Below, piece after piece: positions 52,790 to 62,007 of a stretch of DNA of 64,000 nt. Origin of the DNA: Macrococcoides equi (GTDB lineage: Bacteria > Bacillota > Bacilli > Staphylococcales > Staphylococcaceae); assembly GCF_047425865.1 (NCBI RefSeq), contig NZ_CP179735.1. One strand, written 5' to 3'. Both the position numbers and the translations under genes were made by a program. Numbering within the stretch: position 1 is the first letter of the stretch; each line of letters opens with the position of its first letter. The notes beneath the pieces were generated by a model that did no database searches, was not told the origin of the DNA, and worked only from the letters and a program-made list of their open reading frames with translations.

Positions 52790-55168
52790 TCACATCATCA
52801 TATATGGATTGATATCAATATGCAGTGTAAACTTATCTTTGACATATTGTTCATGATAATAGTCATCAAGATAGTTCAATGCTTTCAGCAACTCAGGCTC
52901 TGATTTGAACTTAATAATCACCTGAAATCGATGTTGATTATTAATGCGTGCAATTGGACTAGGTGCTGGTCCAAGTACGTAACTACCCGGAGTTAGATGC
53001 TGCAGAAGTATTTGATGAATATGTTTACTTTCAACCAGCACTTTCCTAAGATCCTGATGACTAAAATTTAAATAGACCATATAGAAATACGGCGGGTATT
53101 TCGCAAGTCTTCTATAATTCATTTCTTCATTATAGAATCCTTTATAATTATTCTCCATTGCATATCGTACGGCATAATGTTCCGGATTATAGGTCTGAAT
53201 AACCACTTCCCCGCGTTTAGTACTTCTGCCGGCACGGCCTGATACTTGAGTGAGTAACTGATAGGTCTTTTCACTCGCTCTAAAATCAGGAAGATTGAGC
53301 ATCGTATCGGCATTAAGCACACCTACTAACGTTATGTCAGGAAAGTCTAATCCTTTTGCAATCATTTGCGTCCCTAGCAAAATATTTGCTTCTTTACGTT
53401 TGAATTGTTCTAGTAACTTTTCGTGTGCACCTTTTTTTCGCGTTGTATCATTATCCATTCTAATGACTTTTGCATTACGAAATGTTTCATATATGATTTC
53501 TTCAACTTTCTGCGTGCCGACACCCATCTCACGAATATGTTCACTGCCACAACTCGGGCATACATTCACTGGCGGTTCTTTATGTCCACAATAATGACAT
53601 TTCAATTCATCTGTAAATTTATGATATGTCAAACTGATATCACAATTCGGGCACATAGGCACATGTCCACAATCTCGGCATAACATAAATTGCGCGTGTC
53701 CTCGGCGATTTAAAAACAGCACTACCTGTTCATCTTTATCTATCTTCTCCTGAATTTTTTCACGCAATATTTCAGAAAACATTGAGCGATTGCCATTTGC
53801 AAGTTCATCTCTCATATTTGCAACATACATGTCTGGCATCGCTTGTTGATTCGCACGCGTCAGCATTTCAAGCTTGGTATACACACCTTTCTCAGCTCGT
53901 GCATATGTTTCCAGTGATGGCGTCGCACTGCCAAGAACAACCGGACAATTGTGATATTTCGCGCGCCACTGTGCTATTTCACGTGCATGATATCTCGGAT
54001 AGTCTTCCTGCTTATAAGTTGTTTCATGTTCTTCATCGATAATAATAATACCTACATCTTTAAACGGTGCAAATATACTACTCCGTGCACCGACAGATAC
54101 GCTTGCTGTCTGGTGCTTTATTTTACGCCATTCATCATATCGTTCACCTGTGGATAATCCAGAATGGAGTACGGCAACTTCATCGCCAAAACGTGATTTA
54201 AATCGGTCGACCATTTGAGGTGTAAGTGCTATTTCCGGTACCAGCACGATTGCTTGTTGATTGTTATCCAGTACCTCGCTGATAAGCTGCAAATACACTT
54301 CTGTCTTTCCTGATCCTGTCACACCATGTAGTAAAAATGTTTCTGCCTGTTTATCTAAATATGCCTGATGAATTGCGTTAAATGCTGCTTCTTGTTCAGG
54401 TAAAAGCTGTTTTTTTTCATCTTCAAAAAATACTTTATGGGCAAATGGATCACGTTGTTGCTCGAGTTCTATTTTTTCAAAGACACCATTTTTTATCAGT
54501 GTGTTACATACACCTTTTGAAATACCACGAGATTCTAATTCCACAAAGGTCAATCCATCTCTGTTACTTAATACTTCCTCACATGCAGCGAGCTGTTTGT
54601 CATTTTTTGAAATTGATTCATAATCTATTCCCTCAATCAACTTTACGCCAAGTAATTTTTTCACTTTATTCTTTTGCGTTACTTCGATATCTTCAGTTAT
54701 TGCACCTGATTGCATGTATGGTGCAAGCAACGACATCAATTCTAGTTGTTGTGCTTTTTCCAGATATAACTTATTATCATTGAAATATTGTATTAACTCT
54801 TCAGGTAATGCGGTGTCATCCGCTATCTTTAAAATTTTCTTATATTTACCTTTAAGTGCTGCGGGTAACATCGCATCTAACACAGCAATCCTTTTAGAAA
54901 CATGCGTAAAACTCATCCATTCGCTTAATTCGATGAGCTCTTGGGTAAGTTCTGGTACATAGTCCTGCGCACTGATGATTGCTTTTAATTTATCATATTC
55001 TGCACTATCACTAATTTCAATCACGTACCCTTGAACTTTTCTTGGTCCAAATGGTACTACGACACGCATTCCCGGAACCACTTGTCCATTTAAATGATTC
55101 GGAATTAAATAGTCAAATAAGCGATCGACTCTTTTACTATTAACATCTACGATAACTTTCGCAATCAC
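52790..55168 (-). CDS. priA: Primosomal replication restart helicase PriA
   Basis: 792 residues, usual Firmicutes length. 3'BD N-terminal domain, then helicase motifs GVTGSGKTEVYL (near 280), DEEHETTYKQ (near 375), and a zinc region with paired Cys (CRDCGHVPMCPNC and CHYCGHKEP, CPSCG) near 500-545, motif QVSGRAGR near 628. It reloads the replisome at stalled forks. Its last codons form the island att site, so the island changed nothing but the downstream sequence. It overlaps coaBC by 4 nt. Confidence 0.97.
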   Translation of the reverse strand: MIAKVIVDVNSKRVDRLFDYLIPNHLNGQVVPGMRVVVPFGPRKVQGYVIEISDSAEYDKLKAIISAQDYVPELTQELIELSEWMSFTHVSKRIAVLDAMLPAALKGKYKKILKIADDTALPEELIQYFNDNKLYLEKAQQLELMSLLAPYMQSGAITEDIEVTQKNKVKKLLGVKLIEGIDYESISKNDKQLAACEEVLSNRDGLTFVELESRGISKGVCNTLIKNGVFEKIELEQQRDPFAHKVFFEDEKKQLLPEQEAAFNAIHQAYLDKQAETFLLHGVTGSGKTEVYLQLISEVLDNNQQAIVLVPEIALTPQMVDRFKSRFGDEVAVLHSGLSTGERYDEWRKIKHQTASVSVGARSSIFAPFKDVGIIIIDEEHETTYKQEDYPRYHAREIAQWRAKYHNCPVVLGSATPSLETYARAEKGVYTKLEMLTRANQQAMPDMYVANMRDELANGNRSMFSEILREKIQEKIDKDEQVVLFLNRRGHAQFMLCRDCGHVPMCPNCDISLTYHKFTDELKCHYCGHKEPPVNVCPSCGSEHIREMGVGTQKVEEIIYETFRNAKVIRMDNDTTRKKGAHEKLLEQFKRKEANILLGTQMIAKGLDFPDITLVGVLNADTMLNLPDFRASEKTYQLLTQVSGRAGRSTKRGEVVIQTYNPEHYAVRYAMENNYKGFYNEEMNYRRLAKYPPYFYMVYLNFSHQDLRKVLVESKHIHQILLQHLTPGSYVLGPAPSPIARINNQHRFQVIIKFKSEPELLKALNYLDDYYHEQYVKDKFTLHIDINPYMMM
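52792..52806. repeat. attR core within priA 3' end
   Basis: acatcatcatatatg; on the minus strand it holds the last PriA codons (PYMMM) and the first part of the stop, so integration leaves priA intact. Confidence 0.75.
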
Positions 55169-56358
55169 TTAAATCCCTTCTTTATCACCTGTGTCAATAT
55201 TTCATGCGATACACCTAACTTCGATTGTTTTTCAATAACTTTTTCACTGCCATCTTCAAAATACATCGTGCCAGCATTGTCATCAGATTTAAAGCCGATA
55301 GAAGTGTCACCAACATTATTCGCAATAATTACATCAGCATTTTTCTTAACCAGTTTTCCTCGAGCATATTTTTCTACATACTCAGTTTCAGCTGCAAATC
55401 CTATGACATACTGATGCGTTTTATGCGCACCAATATACATCAGGATATCTTGCGTACGTTTTAATTGTAATGAAAGATCTCCATCTTTTTTCTTCATTTT
55501 TTGTTCATACACTTCTACCGGTGTATAATCTGCGACAGCTGCTGCTTTGATGATAATGTCCGCTTCATCCATGTGTGATTTGACCGCTTCAAACATATCA
55601 TGAGCACTTTCAATTTTTATATGTTCTACACCTTGAGGTACTTCTAACGGTAAATCTATTGATACTAGTTTTACCTGTGCACCTCGCATCGTTGCTGCCT
55701 GTGCAAGACTATAACCCATCTTTCCAGACGAACGATTCGTTAAATATCGCACTGGATCAATACGTTCTATTGTAGGACCTGCAGTAATTAAAACATGTTT
55801 TCCAGCTAGATCCTGCTCCACTTCATTTGTAACATTACGATTCAAGATAACATCCATAATTTCCTGAGGTTCACTCATACGACCTTTTGCAATATAGCCA
55901 CAAGCCAAAAATCCAGCGCCAGGTTCGATAATTTGTACACCACGCTGACGTAGAAGCATAAGATTATCTGTCACTGCAGGATGGTCATACATCTTTGAAT
56001 TCATGGCTGGAGCAATATAAACGGGTCCATTAAAAGCAAGATATGTTGCCGTTAACATATTGTCACTGATGCCATGCGCTAGTTTTCCAATTGTAGTGGC
56101 AGTAATCGGAGCAATCACCATGCAATCTGCCCAGTCCGTCAAACTGATATGCTGAATTTCTTGTGGATGATGTTCTTTAAAGATATCTGTATATACCGGA
56201 TTACGACTTAGCGCCTGAAATGGTAACGGTGTCACAAACTCACACGCCCCATCAGTCATGATGACACGTACTTCATGACCTGCCTGTGTCAATTTACTTG
56301 TTAGATCGATTGCTTTATATGCTGCAATACCACCTGTTACACCTAATAAAATTTTCAT
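55165..56358 (-). CDS. coaBC: Phosphopantothenoylcysteine synthetase/decarboxylase
   Basis: 397 residues. N-terminal flavin-binding CoaC part (1-185) with GGIAAYK, PAMNSKMYDHP (near 119) and GFLACGYIAKGRM (near 150, active-site Cys). C-terminal CoaB part has ITAGPTIERIDPVRYLTNRSSGKMG near 190-215. The bifunctional enzyme makes 4'-phosphopantetheine in CoA synthesis, the prosthetic group of ACP encoded at 17 kb. A terminator separates it from rpoZ. Confidence 0.97.
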   Translation of the reverse strand: MKILLGVTGGIAAYKAIDLTSKLTQAGHEVRVIMTDGACEFVTPLPFQALSRNPVYTDIFKEHHPQEIQHISLTDWADCMVIAPITATTIGKLAHGISDNMLTATYLAFNGPVYIAPAMNSKMYDHPAVTDNLMLLRQRGVQIIEPGAGFLACGYIAKGRMSEPQEIMDVILNRNVTNEVEQDLAGKHVLITAGPTIERIDPVRYLTNRSSGKMGYSLAQAATMRGAQVKLVSIDLPLEVPQGVEHIKIESAHDMFEAVKSHMDEADIIIKAAAVADYTPVEVYEQKMKKKDGDLSLQLKRTQDILMYIGAHKTHQYVIGFAAETEYVEKYARGKLVKKNADVIIANNVGDTSIGFKSDDNAGTMYFEDGSEKVIEKQSKLGVSHEILTQVIKKGFK

Positions 56359-56371
56359 ATGTTCCTCCTAG

Positions 56372-56402
56372 AAAAAAAACTGACAAAAATTAATTTGTCA
56401 GT
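56372..56402 (-). terminator. rpoZ terminator
   Basis: actgacaaa (56379-56387) with tttgtcagt (56394-56402), followed on the minus strand by T8; seven nt past the rpoZ stop. Confidence 0.85.
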
Positions 56403-56409
56403 CTCAGAT

Positions 56410-56616
56410 TTAGTTTGGTTGCTCATTTGTTATTCTAATTTTATGTGCTGCGATTTCTTCTAATGAACGGCCTACTGGTTTATAAGAAATATAATCATCA
56501 AGTAGTGCACCTTCTGGGTTGTCCTGTAATTCACGCGCACGTTTAGCTGCAAGTGTTACGATTAAGTACTTAGAATTTACATTTTTCTTTAATTGATCTA
56601 ACGGTGGGTTTAACAT
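56410..56616 (-). CDS. rpoZ: RNA polymerase omega subunit
   Basis: 68 residues. Omega features: MLNPPLDQLKKNVNSKYLIVTLAAKRARELQ, then KPVGRSLEEIAAHKI. Omega helps assemble beta' into RNA polymerase. Directly abuts gmk, the conserved gmk-rpoZ-coaBC-priA order. Confidence 0.96.
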   Translation of the reverse strand: MLNPPLDQLKKNVNSKYLIVTLAAKRARELQDNPEGALLDDYISYKPVGRSLEEIAAHKIRITNEQPN

Positions 56617-57237
56617 TTATTTTGCCTCCAATATCATTTTTCTAAAACGTGCTTCTATACGTTCACGTTTTAGGTGTTCAGCTTCAACAATCGTCTGAAC
56701 CTTCTCTTTTGCATCCATCACTTCATCATTAATGACAACATAGTCATAAAGATTCATCATTTCAACTTCTTTACGTGCTTCAAGGATGCGATTTTGAATA
56801 ACATCCTGTGATTCAGTACCACGACCGATTAAGCGTTCTTCTAAATGTTCTAAAGTCGGTGGTGCTAAGAAAATAAATAGTGCTTCAGGAAATTTTTTGC
56901 GTACTTGACGTGCACCTTGTACTTCTATTTCTAAAAATACATCTTTCCCAGCATCCATCGTATCCCTAACATATTGTACAGGTGTTCCGTAATAATTACC
57001 AACATATTCTGCATATTCTATAAATGCATCTTCTTCAATTAAAGCTTCAAATTCTTCTCTTGATTTAAAGAAATAATCGACACCATCCACTTCGCCTTCA
57101 CGCTTGTTGCGAGTAGTCATAGAAATAGAATACTCAAAATCTGTTTCCGGATCATCAAAAATTGCTTTACGTACAGTTCCTTTACCAACACCTGACGGAC
57201 CTGATAAGACGATTAATAAACCTTTTTCTTTCTCCAT
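56617..57237 (-). CDS. gmk: Guanylate kinase
   Basis: 206 residues. P-loop SGPSGVGKGTVRK (near 12-24), then the GMP-binding TTRNKREGEVDGVDYFF near 41 and a lid region. It phosphorylates GMP to GDP, and with (p)ppGpp it links nucleotide balance to growth. First gene of the rightmost minus-strand operon; the 168 bp before it is shared with the divergent rqcH promoter. Confidence 0.97.
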   Translation of the reverse strand: MEKEKGLLIVLSGPSGVGKGTVRKAIFDDPETDFEYSISMTTRNKREGEVDGVDYFFKSREEFEALIEEDAFIEYAEYVGNYYGTPVQYVRDTMDAGKDVFLEIEVQGARQVRKKFPEALFIFLAPPTLEHLEERLIGRGTESQDVIQNRILEARKEVEMMNLYDYVVINDEVMDAKEKVQTIVEAEHLKRERIEARFRKMILEAK

Positions 57238-57405
57238 AATAACGACCTTTCATTTAAAAGTAATTATATTTAAATTTATCATAAAATGACCGAAAAATAC
57301 ATGATAATATTACCCTAGTATGTTTTTTCAGCATGACAATCTTCTCATGTAGGAATAAGGAATAATTCATGTTACACTAATAGAACGAAAAAAAGAGGTG
57401 AGCAT

Positions 57406-59091
57406 ATGGCTTTTGACGGCTTATTTACACATCAAATGATAAATGAATTATCATTTTTAGAAACTGCACGTATCAATAAGATAACGCAACCTGATAACTA
57501 TACCGTTGTGTTAGTCATTCGTGCGAATAGAAAAAACCAAAAATTATTATTATCTGCGCATCCAAATTTTGCGCGCTTTCATATTACTGAAAAATCTTTA
57601 GACAACCCATTTGAACCCCCTATGTTCTTGCGCGTATTACGCAAACATATTGAAGGCGGAATTATACAGTCTATCAAACAGATCGGTAATGACCGCATCG
57701 TTGAAATCATCATCAATAATACCAATGAAATTGGTGACCCTATTACACGTCATCTTTTCATAGAAATTATGGGTAAACATAGTAATATTATTTTAACGGA
57801 TCATGAACAAAAAATATTAGATAGTTTAAAGCACCTGACACCTAACACAAATAGTGCCAGAACGCTTATGCCCGGATTTATGTATGAACTACCACCGACT
57901 TTAAAGAAACGTAATCCATTTGAGTTAACGATGATTAGTGACTTGCTGGATCCTGCATTAAAGTTAAAAAAATCCATACTTAATACTCTTGAAGGATTCA
58001 GTCCAGTTGCCGTTGATGAAATACTCAATATAGGTAACGATATCGATGAATCTTTTAGAACCTTTATGGATGATAATGAGACACGTCCAGTAGCATTTAC
58101 TTTAAACGATAAAGAAGATTTCTATTATAAACCTGTAATGAATGCAACTAACATCGAAACATTTGATACACTAAGTCACCTGCTTGATGACTTCTATAAA
58201 GATCGTGCGAACCGCGAACGCGTTCGAAATCAAACAAACGATCTCTCCAGACATTTAACAAGCTTACTTACTAAAAATGAAAAAAAGCTTGCAAAACTAG
58301 TGAATGAGCTTGAAGAAACCAATAAAATGGATGAGATGAATTTATTCGGTGAATTAATCACAAGTAATATGTATATGCTAAAACAAGGAATGAAGTCGTT
58401 AGAAACAATTAATTACTATAATAATGAAGAAGTTACTATCCCGCTAAACCCTAGAAAGACACCTGCTGAAAATGCACAATATTATTACAAGCAATACAAC
58501 AGATTAAAGACACGTAAACAACATGCTAAAGTTCAAATAGAAGAAACGAAAGCTGAGATTGAGTATATTCAGACGATTCAGATGCAACTCAATCATATCG
58601 AGCTGGATGATATCGATGATATTCGTAATGAATTAGCTGAGCAAAATCTGATTAAGAAAAAACATAAGAAAAATGACAAGAAGAACAAGAAACAGGAAAT
58701 TGATCATTATCTGTCACGCGATCATCAAGTAATTGTTGTAGGAAGAAATAATCTGCAAAATGAATATATCACGCATAAAATGGGCCGTAACAATTATTTA
58801 TGGTTCCATACGAAAGATATCCCTGGAAGCCATGTAGTGATTCTGGATAATCAACCCACTGACGGTACCATAGAAGATGCGGCTATGTTAGCGGGACATT
58901 TCTCTAAAGCGCAAGGATCATCAAAAATTCCTGTAGATTACACAGAAATACGATATGTCTATAAACCTAACGGATCTAAACCAGGATTTGTAACTTATAC
59001 TGATCAAACAACAGTCATTGTTACTCCTGAATCTAACTACATCCATAAAATGAAATCAGACTTTAAAACGAAAAATCTTGAGGAATTATAG
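57406..59091 (+). CDS. rqcH: Ribosome quality control protein RqcH (fibronectin-binding protein family)
   Basis: 561 residues. NFACT-N domain (about 1-210, MAFDGLFTHQMINEL, then HPNFARFHITE), helical coiled coil (about 270-420), then NFACT-R (about 445-555, with GRNNLQNEYITHKMGRNNYLWFH and IPGSHVVI). It binds peptidyl-tRNA on split 50S subunits and adds alanine tails to stalled chains. Older names reflect fibronectin binding on the surface. GAGGTG precedes the ATG; the terminator overlaps its stop. Confidence 0.95.
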   Translation: MAFDGLFTHQMINELSFLETARINKITQPDNYTVVLVIRANRKNQKLLLSAHPNFARFHITEKSLDNPFEPPMFLRVLRKHIEGGIIQSIKQIGNDRIVEIIINNTNEIGDPITRHLFIEIMGKHSNIILTDHEQKILDSLKHLTPNTNSARTLMPGFMYELPPTLKKRNPFELTMISDLLDPALKLKKSILNTLEGFSPVAVDEILNIGNDIDESFRTFMDDNETRPVAFTLNDKEDFYYKPVMNATNIETFDTLSHLLDDFYKDRANRERVRNQTNDLSRHLTSLLTKNEKKLAKLVNELEETNKMDEMNLFGELITSNMYMLKQGMKSLETINYYNNEEVTIPLNPRKTPAENAQYYYKQYNRLKTRKQHAKVQIEETKAEIEYIQTIQMQLNHIELDDIDDIRNELAEQNLIKKKHKKNDKKNKKQEIDHYLSRDHQVIVVGRNNLQNEYITHKMGRNNYLWFHTKDIPGSHVVILDNQPTDGTIEDAAMLAGHFSKAQGSSKIPVDYTEIRYVYKPNGSKPGFVTYTDQTTVIVTPESNYIHKMKSDFKTKNLEEL

Positions 59092-59105
59092 CCTCAAGAG
59101 TTTTT
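59077..59105 (+). terminator. rqcH terminator
   Basis: cttgagg (59077-59083) pairs with cctcaag (59092-59098), followed by agttttttg. The stop codon lies in the loop. Confidence 0.75.
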
Positions 59106-59678
59106 TGCTTAAGAAAAGCGAATTGCAAAATCAAACATTAAAACACTATTAATATAGAAGAAACTCAATTTTATAATCATTATCAGTCCCTAAATATCAT
59201 ACATTAATATTAGAAGGTAAACCTTTTAAAAGAAAAAAGTACATCAAAAGTATCAATGAATACAATAAATGAGCATTTTTATAGTAGATATTATCAGAAA
59301 TATTACAGAAAACAGCCGTTTTGTAACATTTCACTCAAGTAAAGTGAAAAAGTATTTATCATTAGATTAGTTGATTAACCTAATAAAACGAGTCATACCC
59401 CTTAAAAATTTTTAAATATGTCTAAATTGTGACAGAGAATAGTGATAAAAATCCCTACATCCTATTACATCGCTTTATTAACAAGGGCCAACACATGTTT
59501 TTAAAAAAATAAACCCCCCATATTTTTTACACTTTATTCCATAAAATCATATGTATTTTATCTATCAATTACCCATATGTTTTGAAATCAGTAGAATTTT
59601 ATGTTCTAATTTTAACCGTTACTGAAAAATAAATCACAAACTTCTATGTTACAAAACTGCTTTTTTGTTGTAATGATT
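59106..59678. other. 573-bp intergenic region, no gene seen
   Basis: AT-rich sequence between rqcH and the sceD-like gene. No open frame with a ribosome site, no tRNA-like fold and no clear repeats. Half-sites of TGTAAC type near 59335 and 59647 lack a correctly spaced partner. Distal enhancer-like regulation of the transglycosylase gene is possible but unsupported. Confidence 0.5.
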
Positions 59679-59722
59679 TGTTATTTCGCTGTAACTTATG
59701 AAAAGAAATTTTGTGTTATAGT
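59679..59722 (+). promoter_or_regulatory. WalR box and -10 element of sceD-like gene
   Basis: TGTTAT-TTCGC-TGTAAC (59679-59695) matches the WalR consensus TGTWAH-N5-TGTWAH exactly. The -10 TATAGT is at 59717-59722, and the position of the -35 (near 59694) has no good hexamer, which fits activation by WalR bound just upstream. Confidence 0.7.
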
Positions 59723-59852
59723 TTTATTTGTCGATAAGCAAGGCAAACAAAAATCGGCATTATAAAAACACGTTAACTAATTTTTAAGAAAATATACCAT
59801 TTAAAATACTAAAACAAATTTTAAAACGAAATTACTGGAGGATTTATATATT

Positions 59853-60593
59853 ATGAAAAAAGCAATCTTAACATCATCATTAGCATTAGCATTAGGCGTA
59901 ACTGGAGTAGCTGGTTCTAACCAAGCACAAGCTGCAGAAAACACTCAAGAAGTTAAAGTAAACTTTGATCAATTAGCTGAGTTAGCATTAGCAAACTCTG
60001 AATCATTAAATGAAAAACCAGTTCACGCTGGTGCTTACGAGTATAACTTCGTTAAAGACGGTTATGAATTCGAATTCAAATCAGACGGTATTCAATGGAC
60101 TTGGGAATACAAATATACTGGTGCTGCTGATTCAGTAGTAAACAAAACTGTTGCTGCTTCAACAAACACAGAAGCTGTAGAAGCACCTGCTGCTCAACCA
60201 GTAGCTTACAAAGCTCCTGTATCTCAAGCTTCAACTACTACTTACCAAGCACCTGTTGCTAAAGCAGCTGCTAAAACATACACTGCTCCTGTTGCTAAAA
60301 CTTCAGCAAGCACACGTACAAGCGGTATCGTATTAGGTAATGGTAACACTGCTGGTTCTACTGGTAGCGCTGCTGCTCAAGAAATGGCTCGTCGTACTGG
60401 TGTATCAGCTTCAACTTGGGAGCACATCATTGCACGTGAATCAAATGGTCAAGTAAATGCATACAACCCATCAGGAGCTTCAGGTTTATTCCAAACTATG
60501 CCAGGTTGGGGTTCAACTGCTACAGTTCAAGACCAAATCAATGCTGCAACTAAAGCATACAGAGCTCAAGGTTTATCAGCTTGGGGATTCTAA
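59853..60593 (+). CDS. sceD: SceD/IsaA-like secreted transglycosylase
   Basis: 246 residues. Signal peptide (about 1-27, AQA-AE cleavage). After a domain with YNFVKDGYEFEFKSDGIQWTWEYKY, a Pro/Ala-rich linker (SQASTTTYQAPVAKAAAKTY-like, about 110-150) leads to the C-terminal lytic domain with WEHIIARESNGQVNAYNPSGASGLFQTMPGWG (about 188-219), Glu in ARES as the probable catalytic acid. It cleaves peptidoglycan during wall turnover. A leader of about 125 nt and GGAGG precede the ATG. Its likely original terminator lies beyond the ISL3 insertion. Confidence 0.88.
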   Translation: MKKAILTSSLALALGVTGVAGSNQAQAAENTQEVKVNFDQLAELALANSESLNEKPVHAGAYEYNFVKDGYEFEFKSDGIQWTWEYKYTGAADSVVNKTVAASTNTEAVEAPAAQPVAYKAPVSQASTTTYQAPVAKAAAKTYTAPVAKTSASTRTSGIVLGNGNTAGSTGSAAAQEMARRTGVSASTWEHIIARESNGQVNAYNPSGASGLFQTMPGWGSTATVQDQINAATKAYRAQGLSAWGF

Positions 60594-60616
60594 TATAAAG
60601 AATAAAGCATAAGCTT

Positions 60617-60624
60617 AAAAAAGA
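60617..60624. repeat. ISL3 target-site duplication, left
   Basis: aaaaaaga, identical to 63176-63183. Confidence 0.8.
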
Positions 60625-60763
60625 GGTTCTATAATAAAACGGACTGAAGAAAAGATACAAATCTTTTCTTCAGCCCGTTTTTTGATTTTTTGGATATAAA
60701 AAGGACGCAATTATCTCTATAATTACAAGTGACCAAACCAATAACTAAGGAGATAATGCGTCT

Positions 60764-62007
60764 ATGAATCATTTTATATCAAAAACATTAGGAATTAAAG
60801 ATGAAAATATTGAGTTTCAAGAAACTGTTGATGAAAAAGTAATTAAAGGAATAAGAAGTTTGATTTATTATGCCAAACTATCTTACACACCGAAACGGTG
60901 TGTTAATTGTGGCTTTGAAAATAAAAACTATTCGATTGTTAAAAATGGAACTAAGAAATCAAGACTAGTAATAAATAAAATAAGTGAGAGACCGGCATAT
61001 CTAATACTTTACAAACAACGTTTTCATTGTAAGTTATGTGATGCTCATTTCACCGGAATCAAATTGTGTGGAGAAGTATTGTTTTATTTCGAATAACACT
61101 AAATTAGCTGTTATTCATAAATCCACAAAAATTAGATCTGAAAAATCAATTGCTGAATCATGTTTTATTTCTGCAACTAGCGTCTCTAGATTTATAAAAC
61201 AGGCAGCTAAAGAAGTTAATCACAATCCGATGGATTCTCTTCCTGCACATATAATGATGGATGAATTTAAAAGTGTGAAGAATGTCTCAGGTGCGATGAG
61301 TTTTATTTTTGCCGATGCTTTAACACATCGTATAGTTGATATTGTTGAGGATCGTAGACTTTTTCATTAAAAACTATTTTCTACGCTTTCCTTTAAAAGA
61401 AAGAAAAAGTACAAACAATTACTATCGATATGTATGAACCATATATCAGCTTAATTAAATCCATGTTTCCTAACGCTAAAATAATAGTTGATAGATTTCA
61501 TATAATTCAATTACTTAACCGTGCTTTAAATATGGCACGTGTAAATGTTATGAATACATTCAGGAGAACAAATCCACCATTGTATAATAAATATAAAGGA
61601 TATTGGAAATTACTCCTTACCCCGGAAGAAAAACTGGAGAATGTTGAATATAAGAAATTTCGATTGTTCAAAGAATTAAAAACAGAGAAAGGAATTGTTG
61701 AATACTTATTAAGTATGAATTCTGAATTAGCCGAAACACATAGTTTAGTAAATAATCTAAGACACAGCCTAAAAATAATGACTCTAATTCATTTTTCAAT
61801 ACATTATTTAATACTGATACTACAACAGTTCATCATAGACTCAAAAGTTCAATTACTACATTGAGAAAATATAAATCATATATAGATAACACCATCTATT
61901 ATTCTAACTTGACCAACGGTCCGTTAGAAGGTACCAATAATAAGATAAAACTAATAAAAAGAGTTTCTTTTGGTTACAGAAATTATAATAATTTCGTTTG
62001 TCAAAAT
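60764..62007 (+). pseudogene. ISL3-family transposase, frameshifted and truncated
   Basis: In three reading frames, pieces align with one ISL3 transposase: zinc-ribbon-like N-terminus with CVNCGFENKNYS and CKLCDAHFTG (60764-61096), catalytic parts with MMDEFKSVKNVSGAMSF (61038-61370) and PNAKIIVDRFHII (61430-61864), then NGPLEGTNNKIKLIKRVSFGYRNYNNF (61861-62007). At least three single-base shifts separate them (about 61060, 61366 and 61775). The IS30 element interrupts the last codons. Surely inactive. Confidence 0.85.

Larger units (their letters stand above)
42433..52806 (+). mobile_element. PICI-like chromosomal island integrated at priA 3' end
   Basis: About 10.4 kb bounded by direct 15-bp cores. 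Order from right to left: integrase and CI-like repressor (+), then, divergently, Cro-like protein, Bro-N antirepressor, excisionase-like protein, small genes, replication initiator, sigma-like regulator, two TerS-like genes, and membrane cargo at the distal end. This is the Gram-positive PICI/SaPI plan. No large terminase, portal, capsid, tail, holin or lysin is present, which argues against a prophage. Strand is given by int. Confidence 0.8.

Noticed and set aside
42433..52806. Complete or defective prophage
   Set aside because: No large terminase, portal, capsid, tail, holin or endolysin; the gene set and 10-kb size fit a phage satellite.
59106..59678. Small RNA gene between rqcH and the sceD-like gene
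   Set aside because: No convincing promoter-terminator pair could be found by eye.
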